This document shows, piece by piece, positions 1 to 4,477 of a stretch of DNA of 6,126 nt. Source of the stretch: Nitrospira sp. UBA6909 (GTDB lineage: Bacteria > Nitrospirota > Nitrospiria > Nitrospirales > Nitrospiraceae); assembly GCA_002451055.1 (NCBI GenBank), contig DKBD01000180.1, positions 1 through 6,126 on the forward strand. Reading direction: 5' to 3'. Each line of letters opens with the position of its first letter. Position 1 is the stretch's first letter. Both the position numbers and the translations under genes were made by a program. The notes under the pieces were generated by a model. It saw only the letters and a list, made by a program, of their open reading frames with translations, had not been told where the DNA came from and did no database searches.

Positions 1-22
1 AAGGGTAGTGCTCATTGGGAAA

Positions 23-44
23 GGGACGCGTCTTGGCGCGTCCC
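23..44. other. GC-rich perfect hairpin
   Basis: A perfect 8-bp inverted repeat: GGGACGCG at 23-30 pairs with CGCGTCCC at 37-44 around a 6-base loop. No T-run follows on the + strand, and only a short TTT follows on the - strand, so it is not a canonical intrinsic terminator. A TAG in one frame at 6-8 would fit an upstream gene ending just before it. However, two other + frames stay open past 100, so the upstream gene cannot be placed. It may be a transcript-end or mRNA-stabilising hairpin of that gene. Confidence 0.45.
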
Positions 45-117
45 GGGTAGGGCGGGTGAGAAGGTTGCACGCAGTAGGAGACCGACCAGGACGTTCTTGG
101 AGGATTAGAGAATAAGG

Positions 118-125
118 GAAGGAGG
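118..125 (+). promoter_or_regulatory. Strong ribosome binding site of yajQ
   Basis: The purine-rich sequence GGAAGGAGG ends five bases before the GTG at 131. This near-perfect Shine-Dalgarno match decides the start codon of the YajQ gene. No convincing -35/-10 pair could be found in 1-117, so the gene may be transcribed from further upstream. Confidence 0.8.
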
Positions 126-130
126 ACATC

Positions 131-628
131 GTGGCGGATCAGTATTCATTCGATGTGGTGTCGGAAGTGAATATGCAGGAGCTGAAGAACGCCCTGGATC
201 AAGCGACAAAGGAGATTAAGCAGCGCTTCGACTTCAAGGATACGAAGACCGAGATCACACTGAAGGAGAAAGAGAAGGAGTTGGTGGTGGTGTCGGACGA
301 CGACTATAAGCTCAACGCGGTGCTGGACATCATCAAAGCCAAATGTGTGAAACGCGGCGTGTCGTTGAAGGCCTTCGACTACGGCTCAGTAGAGCCGGCG
401 TTAAGCGGGACGGTACGGCAGACAGCGAAGATTCAGAGCGGGTTGGCGTCGGAGAAGGCCAAGGAGATTACCAAGGCGGTCAAGGATTCGAAATTGAAAG
501 TGCAGGCGCAGATTCAGGGTGAGCAGGTGCGAGTCCTGAGCAAGAGTAAAGACGAGTTGCAGGCGGCGATCGGGTTCTTGAAGGGGAAAGATTTCGGGAT
601 CGATTTGCAGTTCACAAATTATCGATAG
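131..628 (+). CDS. yajQ: YajQ-family (DUF520) cyclic-di-GMP-binding protein
   Basis: A 165-residue cytosolic protein, the usual length of the YajQ/DUF520 family. It opens with the family's signature N-terminus (FDVVSEVNMQELKNALDQA, then IKQRFDFK) and ends in the typical FGIDLQFTNYR. Members fold as two ferredoxin-like domains that bind nucleotides or RNA. In Xanthomonas a YajQ protein binds cyclic-di-GMP and works with a LysR-type regulator in virulence control; whether that role holds here is unknown. The start is a GTG with a strong GGAAGGAGG site just upstream, and the reading frame starts at the family's normal first residues. A GC-rich hairpin (641-664) follows the stop by 13 bases. The next gene is on the same strand and could be cotranscribed, but no functional link is evident. 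Family identity is firm from sequence; the ligand is inferred from family knowledge. Confidence 0.95.
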   Translation: MADQYSFDVVSEVNMQELKNALDQATKEIKQRFDFKDTKTEITLKEKEKELVVVSDDDYKLNAVLDIIKAKCVKRGVSLKAFDYGSVEPALSGTVRQTAKIQSGLASEKAKEITKAVKDSKLKVQAQIQGEQVRVLSKSKDELQAAIGFLKGKDFGIDLQFTNYR

Positions 629-638
629 GATCAGGCGG

Positions 639-1787
639 ATGGGCGAGCCTCTTTGCTCGCGCCCCGCGCACCAGGAAGTGATTGAAGTGCTCTATTATGG
701 GCTGTGCTCGGTGCACGCGCGCAGGAGGCGCTCACCCAATCGCCTTCTCGCTCGGGATGGCTCCGCTCAGTTTATTCAGTTCCTCGCATCTCTTCTCTTG
801 CTGAGTAGTGCGCTGATCGGCTGCAATCGCAGCGATCCGATCGTCGTTATTCAGCTCCATCCGACCAATCCGGACATCATGTACGTCGCCACCAACGACT
901 ACATTTACAAAACACGCGACGGCGGCCGGACATGGGCAAATCTGTCCAGGGGAATGAGCCATTCGCGGGTAATCGCCATGGCGATTGATCCGGCCTATCC
1001 GGCGACGGTGTATGCAGGAATGAAGGGAGATGCGGTCTACAAGAGCTACGATGGCGGCCAACGATGGACCTCGATGCGGACGGGATTGGACGATGCGACG
1101 ATTACCTCGGTCGTCAACCAGTTCCTGTTTGATCCGGCCGACAGTCAACATCTCTTTGTGGCTACGACGATGGGAGTGTTTGAAACGAAGCACGGCGGCG
1201 AGAGTTGGACCAAGCGAATGGAAGGGATGAAGGAAGTCCTGATGGTGGTGACGTTGGGGATGGATCCAATGCGGCCCTCGATCCTTTATGCGGGGACGAG
1301 CGGCGGAGTGTATAAGTCGGTCGACCAGGCTGGACATTGGGAGCAGGCCAACAATGGATTGGTGCCGACGCAGATGGTAAAAACATCCCGCGCGCTCAAT
1401 GTGACGGCGGTCCTTGCTGACCCCTTCGAGTCTGATACGGTGTATGCCGCGACCCTGAGCGGGGTCTATAAGACGACAGATGCGGCCAAGTCATGGACAC
1501 GGATCGGCGAATCGCTTGCAGATCAGATGATTGTCGCGATGGTGGTAGATCGCGCGAGAAAGGGCGTGCTGTACCTCGCGGGGCGGGACGGAGTACATCG
1601 CAGCGAGGATGGGGGCATGACGTGGAAGACGGTCAATAACGGGTTTGCCTCGACAAATGTTCGGTCGATTGCGCAGAGCGCCACGGATGAGAAGCTCTTC
1701 TACGCGGGGACCAACGGGAGCGGGTTGTATCGCAGTCGTGATGCCGGCGAGACCTGGGAGCTGATGCCTCCGGTGGTAGAGAAATAG
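639..1787 (+). CDS. Putative lipoprotein with seven BNR/Asp-box-like repeats (beta-propeller)
   Basis: Up to 382 residues. A hydrophobic stretch (about 45-60) ends in the lipobox L-I-G-C with Cys62, so the mature protein is probably lipidated and anchored in a membrane, facing the periplasm or cell surface. After it come seven repeats of the Asp-box type (x-D-G-G-x-T-W). Their closing Trp residues are at 99, 143, 190, 234, 286, 329 and 373, i.e. every 43-52 residues. Each is preceded by a strand like 'VYAGT..GVYKS'. Seven units are what a closed seven-bladed propeller needs, as in sortilin/Ycf48/exo-alpha-sialidase-like folds. No catalytic sialidase residues are recognisable, so a binding or assembly role is likelier than an enzyme; the actual function is not known.

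The start is uncertain. ATG 639 has a poor ribosome site and sits on a hairpin. GTG 687 has AGGAAG eight bases upstream. GTG 711 would give a shorter signal peptide beginning just before Arg28-Arg31. The stop lies 8 bases from the end of the convergent gene. Confidence 0.75.
   Translation: MGEPLCSRPAHQEVIEVLYYGLCSVHARRRRSPNRLLARDGSAQFIQFLASLLLLSSALIGCNRSDPIVVIQLHPTNPDIMYVATNDYIYKTRDGGRTWANLSRGMSHSRVIAMAIDPAYPATVYAGMKGDAVYKSYDGGQRWTSMRTGLDDATITSVVNQFLFDPADSQHLFVATTMGVFETKHGGESWTKRMEGMKEVLMVVTLGMDPMRPSILYAGTSGGVYKSVDQAGHWEQANNGLVPTQMVKTSRALNVTAVLADPFESDTVYAATLSGVYKTTDAAKSWTRIGESLADQMIVAMVVDRARKGVLYLAGRDGVHRSEDGGMTWKTVNNGFASTNVRSIAQSATDEKLFYAGTNGSGLYRSRDAGETWELMPPVVEK
641..664 (+). terminator. 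Hairpin after yajQ, terminator-like without T-run
   Basis: GGGCGAGC at 641-648 pairs with GCTCGC at 655-660 plus CCC at 662-664, with a single bulged G at 661 and the loop CTCTTT. It lies 13 bases after the yajQ stop, where a transcript-end structure would be expected, but no U-tract follows. It overlaps the first codons of the longest possible reading of the next gene, which argues that the ATG at 639 is not its real start. Confidence 0.35.
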
Positions 1788-1795
1788 GGAGGACA

Positions 1796-2917
1796 CTATC
1801 GGCGTCGGCTGTTCAGGTCGGAATCCCCGATGGAGGGACCGACTCCGCGCCGTTGGATGGTAGATGCCCCTTCCCGATTTTGCGCGTTGTCGATCTCGAA
1901 CCCGGTGCTGCTGGGCATCACGGTATCATGCAAGTCCGTTCCAGCCCGATGCGGGAGACTGCTGTCGTGCACATCGTCGCCCCGTCGCGGGCGCAACGAT
2001 TCAATGACATTGCTGTAGGGAGAGACCGAGGCACCGATATCCGCGCCGAAGTTGGCATTTAGCTTGGTGTCTTCAATATCGCCCCCAATTCTCGACCTCA
2101 ATGTGGTGTCTTGAATGTCCATGCCGGTGGGCGCGGAGGCCGGCGGTTTTTTTGACGTGAATTCCCTCCTGATGGATTCTTCTTCTTCCAGTATCTGAAG
2201 CCTTGCCCGTCCGCTTGCCTCATGGTCCAGGTCATTGAGACCTTGTTGCGCCTCGCCTAGCTTTTCTAGGCGTTGCTTGAGGCCAAACAGATCTTCCCGC
2301 GCACGCGCCACCATGCCGACGATTTCGCTCAATGTGTATTGCCGCGCAAAGGTTCCTAACTTCGGAGCCTGTCCTGGCCCGCCACCTAAGCCGCCGGTGC
2401 CGGTCCCATCGCCTGGGGCGGTGCCAGGGCTGCCGTCAGCTCTGCTTCCGATCCCGAATCCGGCCGAATTGTAGATCCCTTTTTGTTGAACAGCCTTCAG
2501 GATGTGGTTCGCTTCGTCGATCAAGTTGACGACTTCTCGAGGGCTTTCATCAGACATCAGGCAGCAGGACAGGAAGTGCCGGTATCGCTCTGAAAACTTC
2601 GAAGCTGCATTCTGCAGTTCCACGATCTTGATGGGGTTGCGATGGGGAAGATCGTAACCCTCCTTCTGCGCTCTCGCCCGAAACCTGTCGTCCGCCTGTT
2701 GGTCGTAGAGAGGCTGACAGCCGGCCCTTTGTTTCGTGGCAATCTGCTGGTCCTGAGTTTTTCCGGGGCACCAAAAAATTGGAGCAGGAGTGTTCAGGGG
2801 ATTGTCAGGATTGAAGTCTTTGGCCTTCGATTCTGGAGGATTGAGGAAACAGCTGAGGGAAAAAGCGAGAGAGGATATGAGAGCTCTCCGCTGTGATGGG
2901 CCGTTTTGAGTACGCAT
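1796..2917 (-). CDS. Hypothetical exported protein with Gly-rich linker and nested 13-residue repeats
   Basis: Not recognised as a named family. The 373 residues show a clear layout:
- A Sec signal peptide: QRR at 9-11, hydrophobic 12-25, likely cut after S-K-A at 32. Cys23 gives only a poor lipobox, since the -3 residue is Ser.
- A region with Cys50, Cys67 and the pair Cys118-Cys119, which could form disulfides outside the cytoplasm.
- A Gly/Pro/Thr-rich flexible linker at about 162-187.
- A charged, probably helical or coiled-coil stretch at about 193-255.
- A C-terminal array (267-373) of units like D-I-x-D-T-x-L-x-x-R-x-G-x.

The repeat phase is regular: D/E-I/V/L pairs at 267, 280, 293, then 315, 328, 341, then 362. 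This makes 13-residue units in triplets that recur every 47-48 residues. The very C-terminus is basic (SRRR).

The ATG has no good Shine-Dalgarno site, but a promoter-like pair places transcription start on the ATG itself. It is convergent with the propeller lipoprotein and divergent from rsmH. A structural or envelope-binding role is only a guess. Confidence 0.8.
   Translation of the reverse strand: MRTQNGPSQRRALISSLAFSLSCFLNPPESKAKDFNPDNPLNTPAPIFWCPGKTQDQQIATKQRAGCQPLYDQQADDRFRARAQKEGYDLPHRNPIKIVELQNAASKFSERYRHFLSCCLMSDESPREVVNLIDEANHILKAVQQKGIYNSAGFGIGSRADGSPGTAPGDGTGTGGLGGGPGQAPKLGTFARQYTLSEIVGMVARAREDLFGLKQRLEKLGEAQQGLNDLDHEASGRARLQILEEEESIRREFTSKKPPASAPTGMDIQDTTLRSRIGGDIEDTKLNANFGADIGASVSPYSNVIESLRPRRGDDVHDSSLPHRAGTDLHDTVMPSSTGFEIDNAQNREGASTIQRRGVGPSIGDSDLNSRRR
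1799..2119 (-). repeat. Nested protein-coding repeat array (13-residue units in a ~48-residue period)
   Basis: This stretch encodes residues 267-373 of the exported protein. Units begin DIQDTTL, DIEDTKL and DIGASV, then DVHDSSL, DLHDTVM and EIDNAQ, then SIGDSDL. Steps between units are 13, 13, 22, 13, 13 and 21 residues. The first two units are still similar in DNA: GGTGTCTTCAATATC at 2066-2080 and GGTGTCTTGAATGTC at 2105-2119 match at 13 of 15 bases, exactly 39 bases apart. The others have diverged, so the array is old rather than a recent slippage product. Confidence 0.75.
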
Positions 2918-2923
2918 GTCAAC

Positions 2924-2952
2924 ATTCTGCTGCTCATATCATGATTAGTCAA
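2924..2952 (-). promoter_or_regulatory. Candidate sigma-70 promoter giving a leaderless mRNA
   Basis: Read on the - strand, TTGACT (2952-2947, 5 of 6 consensus) and CAGAAT (2929-2924, 4 of 6) are separated by exactly 17 bases. Transcription would start about seven bases beyond the -10, at roughly 2917, which is the A of the gene's ATG. The lack of any Shine-Dalgarno match before that ATG fits a leaderless transcript. An 8-bp palindrome, ATCATGAT (2938-2945), lies between the two hexamers and could be an operator. The -10 is imperfect, so confidence is limited. Confidence 0.4.
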
Positions 2953-3135
2953 CGAAACCTCAAGAGTTGGAACGGCTGATTTGAAAGCTTGCGGGTAGAA
3001 CGGGGAAGCCCTGTTTCAGGCATGGCATCGATGAGGGTTTGGATGGCATAAGTCATCGGTTTTTCTGAAAAATATGGTGTTGTCACAGCATGCCGTCAAG
3101 AAGGCTAAAGCCTTGTTGAACAATTTCAATTCCCA
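2953..3135. other. Intergenic region upstream of the dcw promoter, no gene seen
   Basis: No credible reading frame or RNA gene was found between the two divergent promoters. Visible structure consists of dyads just upstream of the rsmH -35. AAGGCT/AGCCTT (3101-3106 with 3109-3114) extends, past one G-G mismatch, to CAA/TTG (3097-3118). It overlaps the 11-base palindrome TTGTTGAACAA (3113-3123). These could be regulator sites or a structure left from another transcript. A weak CGATGA/TCATCG dyad followed by five T (3029-3065) was judged too poor for a terminator. Confidence 0.4.
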
Positions 3136-3163
3136 TTGACAACCGGATCTGTCGGAGTATACT
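3136..3163 (+). promoter_or_regulatory. Sigma-70 promoter of the rsmH-ftsL-ftsI operon
   Basis: A perfect -35 hexamer TTGACA (3136-3141), a 16-base spacer and a -10 TATACT (3158-3163, 5 of 6). The predicted start is a purine at about 3169-3170, giving a leader of roughly 25 bases before the GTG of rsmH. The surrounding AT-rich stretch contrasts with the GC-richer genes. This is the best promoter-like sequence in the window and the only evident one for the three division-cluster genes. Confidence 0.75.
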
Positions 3164-3174
3164 CCCGTAGCTGT

Positions 3175-3199
3175 GTGGGGAGAAGTGGAAGATAGTGGG
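3175..3199 (+). promoter_or_regulatory. Three GTGG boxes at 10-base spacing, MraZ-operator-like
   Basis: GTGGG at 3175, GTGGA at 3185 and GTGGG at 3195 are spaced exactly one helical turn apart. Written as MraZ boxes they are TGGGG, TGGAA and TGGGT with 5-base spacers. In E. coli the MraZ repressor binds three TGGGN direct repeats with 5-base spacers in front of the dcw cluster. Here the boxes span about +6 to +30 of the predicted transcript. They cover the ribosome site, and the third includes the GTG start codon of rsmH. Part of the G-richness is explained by ribosome binding (GGGGAG at 3177, GGAAG at 3187), so the operator assignment is an inference. Confidence 0.45.
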
Positions 3200-4127
3200 T
3201 GAAAATATTTATTTTGAGCCAAGACACGTCCCCGTTTTTGCGGAAGAGGTTTTGTTTTGGCTGATGCAGCAAAAGCCGGATGTCATTTTAGATTGCACGG
3301 TGGGATATGGTGGACATGCTGAAATACTGCTCAAGAATTCTGATTCCGCTACGAGGCTAATTGGTTTGGATCGAGACCCCCAGGCGATTGCATTCTCTCG
3401 AGAGCGCCTGATGGAATTTGGGGGGCGGGTGATATTGAGAAAGGGAAATTATCGTGACTTGAAAAGTCACCTCGCAGAAATGGGGATCCAGAAAGTGGGG
3501 GGTGTATTGTTCGACTTGGGCGTGTCGTCTCCTCAACTTGAAGATCCGGCGCGGGGATTCAGCTTCCGGCAAGAGGGGCCGCTTGACATGCGTATGGATC
3601 AAACGATCGGTGTGACGGCGGCAGAGCTGGTGAACAGCTGTCAGGAGCATGAACTCGCAGATATCGTTTTCCAATATGGGGAAGAACGGTATTCGCGACG
3701 GATTGCCCGGGCGATCGTACGCGCGCGCACGCGCAGCCCAATCGAGACGACAGGAGCCCTCGCGTCTGTTATCGCCGAGGCGGTTCCGCCAATGTATCGG
3801 CATGGGCGGATTCATTGTGCCACGAGAACGTTTCAGGCGCTCCGCATCGCTGTGAATTGTGAGCTTGAAGGTCTGGAACCTTCTCTGCGAGATGCTGCTG
3901 ACCTATTGGCTCCGGGAGGGAGGATGTGCGCCATTTCATTTCATTCTCTCGAAGATCGCATCGTGAAACATACGCTTCGATCGTTGGCGGAGGGGGCCGA
4001 TGCGCGTCTGTCGCTTCTTACAAAGAAACCGATTCTTCCCACCGAGTTGGAGTTTCACGCAAATCCACGAGCGCGGAGTGCCAAGCTTCGAGTCGCCGAA
4101 CGTGTACCGGAAAGGATGGTTTCATGA
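3195..4127 (+). CDS. rsmH: 16S rRNA (cytosine1402-N4)-methyltransferase RsmH
   Basis: A 310-residue cytosolic methyltransferase (formerly MraW), the normal family length. It adds a methyl group from S-adenosylmethionine to N4 of C1402 in 16S rRNA, tuning the ribosomal P site.

Seen in sequence: the opening H-V-P-V at 11-14 with EEVL at 17-20; SAM motif I D-C-T-V-G-Y-G-G-H at 33-41; L-D-R-D at 58-61; F-D-L-G-V-S-S-P-Q at 106-114; the GFSFR..GPLDMRMD block at 121-135; ATRTFQALRI at 209-218; FHSLEDRIVK at 249-258; and the closing NPRARSAKLRVAER at 290-303. Residue 208 is Cys, where the family commonly has Pro (HPATRTFQ).

The start is GTG, chosen because it sits the usual ten residues before HVPV and follows GGAAG closely. 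It is the first gene of a dcw-type operon whose usual leader, mraZ, is absent here. Its TGA overlaps the ftsL ATG (ATGA). Confidence 0.97.
   Translation: MGENIYFEPRHVPVFAEEVLFWLMQQKPDVILDCTVGYGGHAEILLKNSDSATRLIGLDRDPQAIAFSRERLMEFGGRVILRKGNYRDLKSHLAEMGIQKVGGVLFDLGVSSPQLEDPARGFSFRQEGPLDMRMDQTIGVTAAELVNSCQEHELADIVFQYGEERYSRRIARAIVRARTRSPIETTGALASVIAEAVPPMYRHGRIHCATRTFQALRIAVNCELEGLEPSLRDAADLLAPGGRMCAISFHSLEDRIVKHTLRSLAEGADARLSLLTKKPILPTELEFHANPRARSAKLRVAERVPERMVS
4111..4116 (+). promoter_or_regulatory. Ribosome binding site of ftsL inside rsmH
   Basis: AAAGGA within the last rsmH codons lies seven bases before the ATG at 4124. Together with the ATGA stop/start overlap it fixes the ftsL start, although the frame stays open nearly 200 bases further upstream. 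Confidence 0.65.
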
Positions 4128-4477
4128 AAATCCTGGCTGGTTTAGCGGGGTTGTGTCTTGTATTTGTGTTCGTGTGGGAGCGAGTCGATATCGTGCGAGT
4201 GGGGTACCAGATCGAGCGACTCAAGGTGGAGAAGGTGAAGCTCGAACGAGAGCGTGATCGGCTTCGCGTCAAATTCTCCACACTCACTGCGCCGGATCGC
4301 ATTGCCAAAGTGGCGACGGAGCAGCTTGGCATGACTCCACCGCAGAATGGACAGGTGATTGTCGTGCAGGCGAGATCAGCAAGCGCTCCAGTCTTCAGGG
4401 CTGTCCCAGCCAACCTCCGAGCGGTGCCGGCCGAAGTGCGCGTGGCAAGCAATGCGTCGTTCGGCGGGAGGGAGTAG
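4124..4477 (+). CDS. ftsL: Cell division protein FtsL
   Basis: A 117-residue bitopic membrane protein of the divisome. FtsL pairs with the DivIC/FtsB protein through a coiled coil in the periplasm and helps activate the FtsW-FtsI septal synthase.

Seen: a membrane segment at about 3-17 with almost no cytoplasmic tail; a charged, heptad-like coiled coil at about 22-51 (R-L-K-V-E-K-V-K-L-E and following); and then the family's closing motif, APDRIAKVATEQLGM at 56-70 with PP at 72-73. The last 35 or so residues are Ala/Pro/Arg-rich and contain a tandem seven-residue repeat (RAVPANL, RAVPAEV, then R) at 92-106.

Sequence similarity in this family is low, so the call leans on length, topology, the LGM motif and position between rsmH and ftsI. 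The start is the ATG of an ATGA overlap with rsmH; the stop TAG shares its G with the GTG of ftsI. Confidence 0.88.
   Translation: MKILAGLAGLCLVFVFVWERVDIVRVGYQIERLKVEKVKLERERDRLRVKFSTLTAPDRIAKVATEQLGMTPPQNGQVIVVQARSASAPVFRAVPANLRAVPAEVRVASNASFGGRE
4466..4471 (+). promoter_or_regulatory. Ribosome binding site of ftsI inside ftsL
   Basis: GGGAGG lies five bases before the GTG at 4477. It supports that GTG over the in-frame ATG at 4513, which falls inside the membrane segment and has no comparable site. Confidence 0.7.

Noticed and set aside
1..115. Two + frames open from the left edge (stops near 106-115)
   Set aside because: Neither peptide resembles a known C-terminus, and both run through the hairpin at 23-44. 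A partial upstream gene cannot be supported.
757..804. ATG at 757 as an alternative start of the lipoprotein
   Set aside because: It is in another frame and reaches a stop within 16 codons. Using it would need a frameshift for which nothing else gives evidence.
732..1337. A 201-codon open frame on the - strand across the lipoprotein gene
   Set aside because: Its peptide is rich in His and Arg with no recognisable domain, and it lies antisense to the seven regular Asp-box repeats. It is a shadow of that gene.
3029..3065. Terminator-like dyad CGATGA/TCATCG followed by five T
   Set aside because: A 6-bp stem with an 18-base loop is too weak, and no + strand gene lies upstream for it to terminate.
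3016..3222. A 68-codon - strand frame over the rsmH promoter
   Set aside because: It covers a strong + strand promoter and the rsmH start. It has no good ribosome site or domain.
3926..4123. N-terminal extension of FtsL into rsmH
   Set aside because: The frame is open, but the extension overlaps the conserved RsmH C-terminus and reads as Ser/Arg-rich noise. The ATG at 4124 has a ribosome site and a stop/start overlap.
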